This document shows positions 1-8,892 of a DNA stretch of 64,000 nucleotides, piece by piece. The position numbers were made by a program, and so were the translations under genes. Origin of the DNA: Mucilaginibacter rigui (GTDB lineage Bacteria > Bacteroidota > Bacteroidia > Sphingobacteriales > Sphingobacteriaceae); contig NZ_JACWMW010000001.1 in the NCBI RefSeq assembly GCF_014773275.1, positions 248,001-312,000 on the forward strand, read 5' to 3'. The notes beneath the pieces are model-generated. The model was not told the origin of the DNA, ran no database searches, and saw only the letters and a list, made by a program, of their open reading frames with translations. Position 1 is the stretch's first letter, and every line of letters begins with the position of its first letter.

Positions 1-1
1 A

Positions 2-364
2 GAGGCCAAGTATCTGGGCGGATCGAGGCTTACACTGGATACCATCCCTTCCGACTCTACACAGATATTTGCTTTTAATAAGGACATGACCTGCTCTTAT
101 ACCAATTTTGATGATAAAGCAGGCACCGTAAGTGGTACGTGGTCGCTATCGGATACAAAGCTTTTTTTGTATGCTAATATTACTTATCCGGAAGTTACCT
201 CTGCAGGTACCAAACAACCTTTTATAAATTGCCGCATTGTTAATATAGGTGAATATTCATTAGTGATGGAAACAGGCGATATACAAACATATTATAACCC
301 AACCGACAAAAGAACCATAAGAACTTACGGTTTTGTGAGGATTAAGCCAGTGGGTACGCAATAA
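2..364 (+). CDS. C-terminal part of a hypothetical protein (5' end outside the window)
   Basis: The reading frame is open from the left edge of the window to a TAA at 362-364, so only the last ~120 residues are visible. The first in-window Met, at 86, is probably internal because the frame continues upstream of it. The visible part alternates polar and hydrophobic residues (for example GTVSGTWSLSDTKLFLY and YSLVMETGDI), as expected for beta strands of a small secreted or lipocalin-like barrel. I do not recognise a family motif and assign no function. It lies 51 bp upstream of purN on the same strand, but nothing links it to purine synthesis. Confidence 0.6.
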   Translation, partial: EAKYLGGSRLTLDTIPSDSTQIFAFNKDMTCSYTNFDDKAGTVSGTWSLSDTKLFLYANITYPEVTSAGTKQPFINCRIVNIGEYSLVMETGDIQTYYNPTDKRTIRTYGFVRIKPVGTQ

Positions 365-415
365 TTTGATAAAAATTTATACTTTGCGGTAAAACAAAAA
401 ATCTACCAAGCTATT

Positions 416-994
416 TTGAAAAAGAGAATTGCCATTTTTGCTTCAGGGTCCGGGTCAAATGCTCAAAAAATAATGGAGCATTTTAAGCGTAATGCCGATG
501 CCGAAGTTGTGTTGATACTCACCAACAACCCGCAGGCCTACGTATTGCAGCGTGCCGATAACTTCGAGATCCCATCGCATATATTTACCCGCCACGAGTT
601 TTATGATACCGACGATGTTATCAGTCTGTTAAAAAACCTGCAGGTAGATATTATAGTGCTTGCCGGTTTTTTATGGCTGGTGCCGCCAAGTTTGCTAAAT
701 GCTTTCCCTAATAAGATCATTAACCTGCACCCTGCGCTATTGCCAAAATTTGGTGGTAAAGGTATGTATGGCGATAATGTGCACAAAGCCGTGCTGGAAG
801 CCGGGGAAGAAGAATCGGGCATTACCATCCACTTTGTAAACACCCAGTTTGATGAGGGCGAGATCATCCACCAGTCGCGTTTTAAGATAGAACCCGGCGA
901 CAACCTGGAAATGGTGAAATTTAAAGGCCAGCAGTTAGAGCACCAGCATTTCCCGAAAGTGATCGAGGGATTATTGAAGAAGATGAGGAGTTAG
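416..994 (+). CDS. purN: phosphoribosylglycinamide formyltransferase (GAR transformylase)
   Basis: PurN transfers a formyl group from 10-formyltetrahydrofolate to GAR, the third step of de novo purine synthesis in the cytoplasm. The 192-residue protein has the usual family length. Visible motifs are the N-terminal FASGSGSNAQ phosphate-binding loop, NLHPALLPKFGG carrying the catalytic Asn and His, and GITIHFVNTQFDEGEII with the catalytic Asp. The start is TTG at 416: it gives MKKRIAIFASG, exactly where this family begins, and no ATG fits. purH lies ~425 bp downstream on the same strand, separated by a decayed gene, so the two may be transcribed separately. Confidence 0.96.
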   Translation: MKKRIAIFASGSGSNAQKIMEHFKRNADAEVVLILTNNPQAYVLQRADNFEIPSHIFTRHEFYDTDDVISLLKNLQVDIIVLAGFLWLVPPSLLNAFPNKIINLHPALLPKFGGKGMYGDNVHKAVLEAGEEESGITIHFVNTQFDEGEIIHQSRFKIEPGDNLEMVKFKGQQLEHQHFPKVIEGLLKKMRS

Positions 995-1056
995 TGAGGG
1001 GGAGATTACGCATTAACGAACCATGAATTATCTCGTAAACAATTAATTCATTACTT

Positions 1057-1347
1057 CTAATCAGAATACTTCGCGAAAGTAATATCGATATCAATAGCTT
1101 CGGTATCAGCGCCATTTTCAAAATAATTAATTAACTCCTCATCAGTTGCTTTCTGCTGATGTCATCACATTTAATTCTTCGATGTTTTGTGCTTCAGCAT
1201 TTTCTAAGTTCCTCAGCTAATTGCATAAGTAGTGTTCTTTTATCATAATCCGATTGATGATAACCGTTGTCATGCTCTAATTAGCAAAATGTATTCTCTT
1301 GCATAAAGCTATTGAGCATTTTGTAATATTTATCATAACTAATTAAA
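1057..1347 (-). pseudogene. decayed small acidic protein gene, purN-purH gap
   Basis: Read on the minus strand, this gap gives protein-like text in two overlapping frames broken by one in-frame TAA and two frameshifts. The pieces in order are YDKYYKMLNSFMQENTFC (stop), LEHDNGYHQSDYDKRTLLMQ, ENAEAQNIEELNVMTSAES, and ATDEELINYFENGADTEAID ending at a TAG at 1057-1059. Joined, they make ~95 residues of an acidic soluble protein. The composition is unlike random AT-rich spacer. I do not recognise the family. A run of three lesions suggests an old inactivation rather than a sequencing error, but chance similarity to coding text cannot be excluded. Confidence 0.45.
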
Positions 1348-1388
1348 AATTACATTAATTAACCTGAAAAAAACTAATCACTAATACG

Positions 1389-1396
1389 TACCTTTG
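1389..1396 (+). promoter_or_regulatory. probable -7 promoter element for purH
   Basis: TACCTTTG is an exact match to the Bacteroidota -7 consensus TAnnTTTG and lies 23 bp before the purH ATG. No convincing -33 TTTG is seen at the expected spacing. Confidence 0.5.
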
Positions 1397-1419
1397 CGGC
1401 TCAAAAATTCCCTGTCGTA

Positions 1420-2946
1420 ATGAGTCATTCTGTTCAAATAAAAAACGCGCTGATTTCTGTTTATTACAAAGACAACCTCGAGCCAATAATTCATGAGTTG
1501 AACCGCCTTGGTGTAAAGATATATTCTACCGGTGGTACTGAAACATTTATACGCGACCTTGGTGTTGATGTGATTGCTGTTGAGGACCTTACCTCGTACC
1601 CGTCAATCCTTGGCGGCCGTGTAAAAACCCTGCACCCAAAGGTGTTTGGCGGTATCCTTGCCCGCAGAAGTTTTGATAGCGATGAGCAGCAACTGGCCCA
1701 GTACGAGATCCCGGAAATTGACCTGGTAATTGTTGATCTTTATCCGTTTGAAGAAACGGTAAACTCGGGTGCCGGCCAGGAGGATATTATCGAGAAAATT
1801 GATATTGGCGGCATCTCGCTTATCCGCGCGGCAGCCAAAAACTTTAAGGATGTGGTTATCCTTGCTTCCAAGAACGATTACAGCGAACTGGAAGAGATCC
1901 TGAAAACACAAAATGGTGCAACCACAATTGATCAGCGCCGCCGTTTTGCCCAAAAAGCATTTAATATCTCATCAAACTACGATACGCACATTTTCCAGTA
2001 CTTTGACCAAACCGAGCCGATGCCTGTTTTTAAACAAAGCATCCAAACCAGCCAGGTTTTACGTTACGGAGAAAACCCGCATCAAAAAGGGACCTTCTAT
2101 GGGAACCTTGATGCCATGTTCAACAAACTTAACGGTAAGGAACTATCATACAACAACCTGGTTGATGTTGATGCAGCTGTTGCCCTTATTGATGAGTTTA
2201 CCGAGCCTACTATTGCTATATTAAAACATACAAACGCCTGCGGCATAGCTTCGCGTTCGTTTATAAAGGAAGCCTGGATCGATGCTTTGGCTTGCGACCC
2301 GGTTTCGGCATTTGGTGGTGTTATCATCGCCAATGATGAGATTGACGCTGCTACCGCTACTGAGATTGACAAGATATTTTACGAAGTATTAATTGCTCCT
2401 GCCTTTACTGACGAAGCAGTACAAATCCTATCGGCTAAAAAGAACCGTATCGTATTGGTTCGCCAGCCGGTTGAGCTGCCGCTTAAGCAATTTAAAACTT
2501 TGCTGAACGGTGTTATAGAGCAGGATAAAGACCTTGTTGTTGAAGGCCCGGCACAAATGAATTCGGTTACCGATAAAAAAGCGACCGGGCACGAACTGCG
2601 CGACCTGTATTTTGCCAATAAAGTGGTTAAGCATACCAAATCAAATACCATTGTTTTTGTTAAAAACAACCAGTTAATGGCAAGCGGTGTTGGCCAAACC
2701 TCAAGGGTTGATTCTTTGAAACAGGCTATCATCAAGGCAGAAAGTTTTGGGTTTGACCTGAAAGGTGCCGTGATGGCATCTGATGCTTTCTTCCCCTTCC
2801 CTGATTGTGTGGAGATAGCTGCCGATGCAGGCATCACAGCGGTTTTACAGCCAGGTGGTTCTATAAAAGACCAGGACTCCATCAACATGTGTAACCAAAA
2901 AGGCATTGCCATGGTTACTACAGGGGTAAGGCATTTTAAACACTAA
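1420..2946 (+). CDS. purH: bifunctional AICAR transformylase / IMP cyclohydrolase
   Basis: PurH catalyses the last two steps of IMP synthesis: formylation of AICAR and closure of the ring. The 508-residue length is normal. The N-terminal ~200 residues form the MGS-like cyclohydrolase domain, with IYSTGGTETFIRDLG and GGRVKTLHPKVFGGIL visible. The C-terminal transformylase domain shows ILKHTNACGIA, carrying the catalytic Lys-His pair, then SAFGGVIIAND and ASDAFFPFPD. The ATG at 1420 follows a clear -7 element. It is monocistronic as far as can be seen; the next gene, mreB, starts 204 bp later. Confidence 0.97.
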   Translation: MSHSVQIKNALISVYYKDNLEPIIHELNRLGVKIYSTGGTETFIRDLGVDVIAVEDLTSYPSILGGRVKTLHPKVFGGILARRSFDSDEQQLAQYEIPEIDLVIVDLYPFEETVNSGAGQEDIIEKIDIGGISLIRAAAKNFKDVVILASKNDYSELEEILKTQNGATTIDQRRRFAQKAFNISSNYDTHIFQYFDQTEPMPVFKQSIQTSQVLRYGENPHQKGTFYGNLDAMFNKLNGKELSYNNLVDVDAAVALIDEFTEPTIAILKHTNACGIASRSFIKEAWIDALACDPVSAFGGVIIANDEIDAATATEIDKIFYEVLIAPAFTDEAVQILSAKKNRIVLVRQPVELPLKQFKTLLNGVIEQDKDLVVEGPAQMNSVTDKKATGHELRDLYFANKVVKHTKSNTIVFVKNNQLMASGVGQTSRVDSLKQAIIKAESFGFDLKGAVMASDAFFPFPDCVEIAADAGITAVLQPGGSIKDQDSINMCNQKGIAMVTTGVRHFKH

Positions 2947-3150
2947 ATTTTAGTTATTAGAGGTTAGTTAATTAGTGATTAGTTAATAAAGACTAATAAC
3001 AGGTAACTGATAACAAATCACTAACCCTTAATACGAATTATTAAAAAATAGAGTTATTAATTACTAATTTACACGATTACGGCGCCCGTGTTATTTGGCG
3101 CCAAAACTGTCCAGAATATTAACGTTGCCGCTAATTTGAAATAACGCCAC
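2947..3150. other. AT-rich purH-mreB spacer with imperfect inverted repeats
   Basis: The first half is built from reiterated TTAGT/ACTAA words: TTAGTGATT near 2972 is matched by AATCACTAA near 3016, so it can fold imperfectly. No protein-coding text is apparent. It presumably holds the purH 3' end and the mreB promoter; no exact TAnnTTTG element was found. Confidence 0.4.
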
Positions 3151-4173
3151 ATGGGTTTATTTAATTTTTTCACTCAAGAGATAGCCATTGATTTGGGTAC
3201 CGCAAATACCCTCATCATACATAATGATAAAGTTGTTGTTGATGAGCCATCTATTGTGGCCTTTGACCGTACAACAAACAAAGTAATTGCCATTGGCCGC
3301 CAGGCTATGCAGATGGAGGGTAAAACCCACGATAACATCCGCACCGTGCGCCCGCTAAAAGATGGTGTAATTGCCGACTTTAACGCTGCCGAGTTAATGA
3401 TACGCGGCATGATCAAGATGATTAACCAGGGTAAAGGATGGTTCTTCCCATCATTACGTATGGTTATCTGTATCCCATCGGGTATTACCGAGGTTGAGAA
3501 ACGTGCGGTACGCGATAGCGCCGAAATTGCAGGTGCCAAAGAAGTGTACCTGATATATGAACCAATGGCTGCTGCCGTAGGTATAGGTATTGATGTAGAA
3601 GAGCCTATGGGTAACATGATCATTGATATTGGTGGTGGTACTACCGAAATTGCGGTTATTGCCCTTTCGGGTATCGTTTGCGACCAGTCTATCCGTGTTG
3701 CTGGCGATAACTTCGACTCTGATATCGTTCAATACATCCGTCGCCAGCATAACATCATGATTGGTGACCGTACTGCCGAGAAAATAAAGATTGAAGTAGG
3801 CGCGGCATTGCCTGAGCTTTCTGAACCACCTGCAGATTTTGCGGTACAGGGCCGCGACCTGATGACAGGTGTTCCTAAACAGATCACCGTATCGTACACC
3901 GAGATTGCGCATTGCCTTGATAAATCGATCTCAAAAATTGAGGAAGCGATTTTGAAAGCGCTGGAGATAACCCCGCCCGAGCTTTCTGCGGATATTTACC
4001 AGACAGGTATTTACTTAACCGGTGGTGGTGCTTTGCTGCGCGGGCTTGATAAACGCGTGGCTGCCAAAACCAAACTGCCGGTACACGTTGCCGAAGATCC
4101 GCTTCGCGCTGTAGTACGCGGTACAGGCACAGCTCTTAAAAATATAGGTAACTTTAAGTTTTTAATGCAATAG
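3151..4173 (+). CDS. mreB: rod-shape-determining actin homologue MreB
   Basis: MreB forms actin-like filaments under the inner membrane and directs lateral wall synthesis by the Rod complex. The 340-residue protein has the actin-fold signatures in order: IAIDLGTANTLI (phosphate 1), IIDIGGGTTEIAVI (phosphate 2) and IYLTGGGALLRGLDK (adenosine). The amphipathic N-terminus MGLFNFFTQ suits membrane contact. It heads the cluster mreB-mreC-mreD-mrdA-rodA, the usual Rod-complex order, and is separated from mreC by a 91-bp region with strong inverted repeats. Confidence 0.97.
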   Translation: MGLFNFFTQEIAIDLGTANTLIIHNDKVVVDEPSIVAFDRTTNKVIAIGRQAMQMEGKTHDNIRTVRPLKDGVIADFNAAELMIRGMIKMINQGKGWFFPSLRMVICIPSGITEVEKRAVRDSAEIAGAKEVYLIYEPMAAAVGIGIDVEEPMGNMIIDIGGGTTEIAVIALSGIVCDQSIRVAGDNFDSDIVQYIRRQHNIMIGDRTAEKIKIEVGAALPELSEPPADFAVQGRDLMTGVPKQITVSYTEIAHCLDKSISKIEEAILKALEITPPELSADIYQTGIYLTGGGALLRGLDKRVAAKTKLPVHVAEDPLRAVVRGTGTALKNIGNFKFLMQ

Positions 4174-4182
4174 ATGATTAGT

Positions 4183-4259
4183 GAGTGGTGAATGGTTATT
4201 AGAGAGTGGTTATGGCCGCTTCAATAACTATTCACCATTCCCCCAATCAACCACTCTCT
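4183..4259 (+). promoter_or_regulatory. interlocked inverted repeats between mreB and mreC
   Basis: Arm A (4183-4200) pairs with A' (4223-4240) over 18 bp with G-U wobbles. Arm B (4201-4211, AGAGAGTGGTT) pairs perfectly with B' (4249-4259). Because B lies in the loop of A/A' and B' lies outside, the order A-B-A'-B' is that of a pseudoknot or of two competing folds. B' ends 5 bases before the mreC start codon, so the structure would sit over the mreC initiation region. A regulatory role is inferred. Confidence 0.45.
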
Positions 4260-4264
4260 GAAAC

Positions 4265-5101
4265 ATGCGTAACCTCCTGATATTTATCACCAAGTACAAC
4301 GCATTCTTCCTGTTCCTTATTTTTATGATAAGCTCGTTGCTTATCTATATCAAATACAACTCTTTTCAAAAGGCGTCTTTTATAAACAGCACTAACAAGG
4401 TTACGGGTAATTTATATGCTAAGGCAGATGAATTTAAGGGCTATTTGAGCTTAAAAGAGGTTAACGATAAATTGGCAAAAGAGAATGCCGAACTGCGTAA
4501 CCAGTTGCGTTCATCAAAATATGTAGATACGGTTGCAAAACATAGCGTAACCGATACTATTTATAAGCAGCAGTACAGCTACATTGAGGCGCAGGTTATT
4601 AGCAACTCTATCAACAAACGCAACAATTATTTAACCATAAGCCGGGGCAGCCATGATGGCATTGTAAAAGGCATGGGGGTAATAAATGGGCAGGGTGTTG
4701 TAGGTAAGGTTGTTTTTGTGGGTGAGCATTTATCAATAGTACAATCCCTGCTGCATAAAGATTCGCGCTTTAGCGCCATGCTGGCCGGTAGTAAAGAAAT
4801 TGGCTATTTGCAATGGGGAGATGACCTTAACCCGCACAGCGGTTTACTGGTTGATGTATCAAACAACGCCCAGCCAAAAATTGGCGAAATGGTGGTAACA
4901 TCAGACCTTTCACTTTTCCCGGCAGGCATCCCTTTGGGTAAGGTAAGTAAACTTACAACCAAGGGCGGTGGCTTTTTCCTGAATATGGAAGTTGCCCTGG
5001 CGGTTGATTTTAGTAAACTGGAGTATGTTTACGTGGTTATAAACAAGTTTGCTATTGAGCAAATTACCTTAGAAGCACAGGAGAAAAAAGCTGATGAGTA
5101 G
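4265..5101 (+). CDS. mreC: rod-shape-determining protein MreC
   Basis: MreC is the periplasmic scaffold of the elongation machinery and activates PBP2. The 278-residue protein has one N-terminal membrane span (about residues 10-27, FFLFLIFMISSLLIYIKY), a short coiled coil with LKEVNDKLAKENAELRNQ, and a beta-rich domain containing GIVKGMGVINGQGVVGKVV and SDLSLFPAGIPLGKVSK, typical for the family. Its 3' end overlaps mreD by 8 bases, indicating translational coupling. Confidence 0.94.
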   Translation: MRNLLIFITKYNAFFLFLIFMISSLLIYIKYNSFQKASFINSTNKVTGNLYAKADEFKGYLSLKEVNDKLAKENAELRNQLRSSKYVDTVAKHSVTDTIYKQQYSYIEAQVISNSINKRNNYLTISRGSHDGIVKGMGVINGQGVVGKVVFVGEHLSIVQSLLHKDSRFSAMLAGSKEIGYLQWGDDLNPHSGLLVDVSNNAQPKIGEMVVTSDLSLFPAGIPLGKVSKLTTKGGGFFLNMEVALAVDFSKLEYVYVVINKFAIEQITLEAQEKKADE

Positions 5102-5612
5102 GATAATCTTAATAAACCTGGTTCGCTTTATAGTGCTGGTGTTGCTGCAGGTTTTTCTGTTAAAGAACATCACGCTTTACAACCTGTCAACCCCGTACCT
5201 GTATATCCTGTTTATAGTGCTGTTGCCGTTCGAAACACCAAACCTGCTGCTTTTTGCACTGGCGTTTATATTAGGGTTAACCATTGATGCCTTTTATGAT
5301 ACACCGGGGCTGCATGCTGCGGCCTGTACGCTGCTGGCCCTTGTAAGGGTGCTGTTCATCAGCATTACCGTACAAAAGGATGGCTTTGATAACGAACCCG
5401 AGCCCACCCTGAGTATTATGGGTTTCAGGTGGTTTTTTACCTACGCGCTTGTACTTACGCTTTTTCACCATTTCTTTTTGTTTAACCTGGAAGTTTTTAG
5501 GTTCAGCGAGATAGGGTACACACTAAGCCGCTTTTTATTGAGTTCAGTATTTACTGTATTTTTGATGCTGGTTTCGGGCTTGTTGTTTTTCAGAAAAAAA
5601 GAGCGTAAATAA
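5094..5612 (+). CDS. mreD: rod-shape-determining membrane protein MreD
   Basis: This is a 172-residue, very hydrophobic protein with about five membrane spans. It matches MreD in size, topology and gene order rather than by strong motifs, as is usual for this poorly conserved family. Residues 13-80 contain several closely spaced spans, including TPYLYILFIVLLPFETPNLLLFALAFILGLTID, a segment typical of Bacteroidota MreD. It overlaps mreC, and its stop codon directly abuts the ATG of mrdA, so it sits in a tight operon. Confidence 0.88.
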   Translation: MSRIILINLVRFIVLVLLQVFLLKNITLYNLSTPYLYILFIVLLPFETPNLLLFALAFILGLTIDAFYDTPGLHAAACTLLALVRVLFISITVQKDGFDNEPEPTLSIMGFRWFFTYALVLTLFHHFFLFNLEVFRFSEIGYTLSRFLLSSVFTVFLMLVSGLLFFRKKERK

Positions 5613-7631
5613 ATGAATAATTTTTTTGAGCGGAGATATGTAATAGCGGGGATATTTATAGCCCTGATATTGGTATTATTAGGCCGGCTGTTTTACATAC
5701 AGGTGGTTGATGACCGCTACTTTTTATACGCGCAGAATAACGTAATGCGCCGAAACATCCAGTATCCTGCCCGCGGGCCTATACTTGACCGTTATGGCAA
5801 AATAATGGTAGAGAACGAACCCGTTTATGATATTACCGTGGTGCCAAAACAGGTAAAAGCTTTTGATACGGTTGAGTTTTGCAAACTGTTGGGTATTGAT
5901 CGCGAAGGTTTTGATAAGCGTATGGCCAAGGCCAGGGTTTACTCGCCCTATCGTACATCAATTTTCGAAAAACAAGTATCGGCACAACAATACGCATCAT
6001 TCCAGGAACGTTTGTCGGAGTTTCCCGGGTTTGATACCCAGAAAAGGTCACTGCGATCATATCCGGACTCCGCCGCATCTCAGTTTTTGGGTTATATAGG
6101 TGAGGTTACAGACGCTATCATCAAACGTTCGGGTGGCTATTACAGCCCGGGCGATTATGTGGGCATAAGCGGTGTTGAAAAATCATACGAAAGCATATTA
6201 CGCGGGCAGCGGGGGGTGCGCAACTTAATATACGATTCGCATAACACACCAAAAGGTAGTTATGCCAATGGTGCTTATGATACTGCTGCTGTTGCCGGCG
6301 AACGCCTGATATCGTCACTGGATATGAAGATCCAAAAACTGGGCGAAAAACTGATGCAGAATAAAGTGGGTGGTATAGTTGCAATTGAACCATCAACCGG
6401 CGAGATACTTTGTTATGTAAGCAGCCCTACTTACAACCCCAATTTGCTGGTTGGCCGCGAGCGTGGTAACAATGCTGCCAAATTGTATAAAGATCCATAC
6501 AAGCCATTTTTTACCCGCCCTGTACAAGCCTATTACCCCCCGGGCTCGTCTTTTAAACCGCTAAGCGCGCTTATAGCAATGCAGGAGGGTGTGATAACGC
6601 CGCAAACTATATATCATTGCTCCGGGTACTACCAGTCTGGTAACCGCCGCATTAAATGTTTTCATGGCGAGGTGCATGGCGATGTAAACCTGGCCAGCGC
6701 CGTAGCCCATTCATGCAACGGGTATTTCGACATGGTTTTTGAAAAACTGATTAACCGCCAGGGCGCCCGCAATACCGATACAGCATTTAACTACTGGCGT
6801 AATAATGTGGCTAAGTTTGGCCTTGGCTCAAAGTTAGGGCTTGATATGCCTAATGAAAACAGGGGCAACTTGCCCAAGGCTGCATACTACGATAAAGTTT
6901 ATGGTAAAGGCGGATGGCGCTCAAGCACGGTAATATCGTTAGGTATTGGCCAGGGAGAGTTACTGGCCACACCGTTGCAACTGGCTAATATTGAAGCTAC
7001 CATTGCCAATCATGGTTATTACTATAAACCGCATTTAATTAAGGCTATTGGCGATAAGCAGGTAATACGTAAAGAATATACCCTGCGCAATTATGTAGGA
7101 GTAGATTCGCAGTATTTTGAACCCGTTATAAACGGGATGCAAAACGTAGTGGAATATGGCACGGCCAGCAGCTCAAAAATACCGGGCATCATCATGTGCG
7201 GAAAAACAGGTACTGCCGAGGTGAAGAACAAGAATGATAACTCCGTTTTTGTTGCTTTTGCACCGCGCGATAACCCAAAGATAGCCATAGCGGTTGTGGT
7301 TGAAAACTCAGGCCAGGGGGCCACCTGGGCGGCACCAATTGCCAGCTTTATAGTGGAGCAGTATTTACGGGGCAGCATATCTAAACGACCGTCGGGTATT
7401 TTCCCTGAATATTATATTAATAAAAACCTGCTGCCCGAGATTGTTGTAAAACCTGCCGATAAGGCAAAAATAAAAGCCGACAGCCTTAAAAAGGTAACAG
7501 CCGATTCGCTTAGAAAACGCAAAGCCGATTCTGTAAAACAAATTGGCCTTAAATCGGCGCAAAATAAACCTGCTAAAAATGCGGGTAATGTATTAACCGC
7601 CATGCTGCCGAAACGAAAAGAAAATGAATAA
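5613..7631 (+). CDS. mrdA: penicillin-binding protein 2, elongation-specific transpeptidase
   Basis: PBP2 crosslinks peptidoglycan with RodA in lateral wall growth. The 672-residue protein has one N-terminal membrane span (~residues 9-28), a dimerisation/pedestal region beginning RNIQYPARGPILDRYGKIM, and a transpeptidase domain. The catalytic motifs are S312-S-F-K315 (within PPGSSFKPL), SCN in AVAHSCNGYF, and K531-T-G-T. A Lys/Ala/Asp-rich tail of ~60 residues (PADKAKIKADSLKKVTADS) follows the catalytic domain and is probably disordered. The ATG directly follows the mreD stop, and the 3' end overlaps rodA by 8 bases. Confidence 0.96.
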   Translation: MNNFFERRYVIAGIFIALILVLLGRLFYIQVVDDRYFLYAQNNVMRRNIQYPARGPILDRYGKIMVENEPVYDITVVPKQVKAFDTVEFCKLLGIDREGFDKRMAKARVYSPYRTSIFEKQVSAQQYASFQERLSEFPGFDTQKRSLRSYPDSAASQFLGYIGEVTDAIIKRSGGYYSPGDYVGISGVEKSYESILRGQRGVRNLIYDSHNTPKGSYANGAYDTAAVAGERLISSLDMKIQKLGEKLMQNKVGGIVAIEPSTGEILCYVSSPTYNPNLLVGRERGNNAAKLYKDPYKPFFTRPVQAYYPPGSSFKPLSALIAMQEGVITPQTIYHCSGYYQSGNRRIKCFHGEVHGDVNLASAVAHSCNGYFDMVFEKLINRQGARNTDTAFNYWRNNVAKFGLGSKLGLDMPNENRGNLPKAAYYDKVYGKGGWRSSTVISLGIGQGELLATPLQLANIEATIANHGYYYKPHLIKAIGDKQVIRKEYTLRNYVGVDSQYFEPVINGMQNVVEYGTASSSKIPGIIMCGKTGTAEVKNKNDNSVFVAFAPRDNPKIAIAVVVENSGQGATWAAPIASFIVEQYLRGSISKRPSGIFPEYYINKNLLPEIVVKPADKAKIKADSLKKVTADSLRKRKADSVKQIGLKSAQNKPAKNAGNVLTAMLPKRKENE

Positions 7632-8892
7632 TCAGCGTAGTTTCTTTTTAAATGTGGATTGGGTAACGGTGCTTATCTACCTGTCGTTATGTGTTATTGG
7701 CTGGTTCAATATCCACGCCGCGGTATTTGATGAGAACCACCCCAGCATATTGGATATGGACACCGAATACGGCAAACAGTTTATCTTCATTGTTTCGGCG
7801 CTGGTAATTGGTACCGTTATTCTCTTACTGGAGAGCCGGTTCCTTTCGGCACTGGCGCCTATATTTTATATTGTTACGGTACTTTTATTGATACTGGTGC
7901 TTGTAGCCGGGCACAATGTGGGCGGTAACCAGGCCTGGATAGATATGGGGGGCGGTTTTAGGCTCCAACCATCGGAGTTTGCCAAATTTGCTACCTGCCT
8001 TTTGCTGGCGCGATACCTTAGCGCTACTAATGTAAAGGTTACGGATCCAAAATCATTCCTGATAGCGGGCGGTATCATATTGCTGCCCATGATGCTGATC
8101 AAACTCCAACCTGATGATGGCTCTACACTGGTGTTCTGTTCACTCATATTTGTATTGTACCGCGAGGGTTTATCGGCTTATTTCCTTATTGTAATTGGGC
8201 TGCTGGCAACGCTGTTTATATCGTCATTACTGGTGAATGTATGGTTTATCATTATTGCGCTGGTTGCTGTTGCTGGGCTGCTGCTGTTTATGTTTGGCCG
8301 TAACCGTAAGTTTGCTACCGGGCTTACTATTGCGCTGGTATTATCTGTAGGGTTTATATTTTGCGTAAAGCCGCTGTATTACCATGTATTAAAACCGCAC
8401 CAGCGTGTACGTATAGATGAGGTGCTTGGGCTTACTAAAGATCTGCGTGGCGTAGGCTACAATCAAAATCAATCAAAAATTGCTATTGGCTCGGGCCGGG
8501 TATGGGGTAAAGGCTATTTACAGGGTACACAAACCAAGTACTCATTTGTACCGGCGCAAAGCACCGACTTTATATTTTGCACTATAGGCGAGGAGTGGGG
8601 CTTTGCGGGATCGGTAACAGTGCTGGGTTTATACCTGTTTTTACTGCTGCGGATTATACTGATAGCCGAGCGGCAGCGCGCGCCATTCTCGCGGATATAT
8701 GGGTATGGCGTGGCATCAATCATCTTTTGCCACGTTGTTATTAACATAGCTATGGCCATTGGTTATATGCCGGTAATAGGTATCCCGCTGCCATTCATCA
8801 GTTATGGCGGTTCGTCTTTATGGAGCTTTACCGTATTGCTGTTTATCCTGTTAAAACTGGATTCGAACCGGATGGGGATAAATCACGCGTAG
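7624..8892 (+). CDS. rodA: SEDS peptidoglycan glycosyltransferase RodA
   Basis: RodA polymerises lipid II into glycan strands and works with PBP2. The 422-residue protein has about ten membrane spans. Family markers include GGNQAWIDMGGGFRLQPSEFAKF, LIKLQPDDGSTLVF, GSGRVWGKGYLQGTQTKYSFVPAQSTDFIFCTIGEEWGF and the C-terminal GIPLPFISYGGSSL. The start overlaps mrdA by 8 bases. The last 10 bases overlap the end of the convergent gene on the other strand, so no terminator separates them. Confidence 0.96.
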   Translation: MNNQRSFFLNVDWVTVLIYLSLCVIGWFNIHAAVFDENHPSILDMDTEYGKQFIFIVSALVIGTVILLLESRFLSALAPIFYIVTVLLLILVLVAGHNVGGNQAWIDMGGGFRLQPSEFAKFATCLLLARYLSATNVKVTDPKSFLIAGGIILLPMMLIKLQPDDGSTLVFCSLIFVLYREGLSAYFLIVIGLLATLFISSLLVNVWFIIIALVAVAGLLLFMFGRNRKFATGLTIALVLSVGFIFCVKPLYYHVLKPHQRVRIDEVLGLTKDLRGVGYNQNQSKIAIGSGRVWGKGYLQGTQTKYSFVPAQSTDFIFCTIGEEWGFAGSVTVLGLYLFLLLRIILIAERQRAPFSRIYGYGVASIIFCHVVINIAMAIGYMPVIGIPLPFISYGGSSLWSFTVLLFILLKLDSNRMGINHA

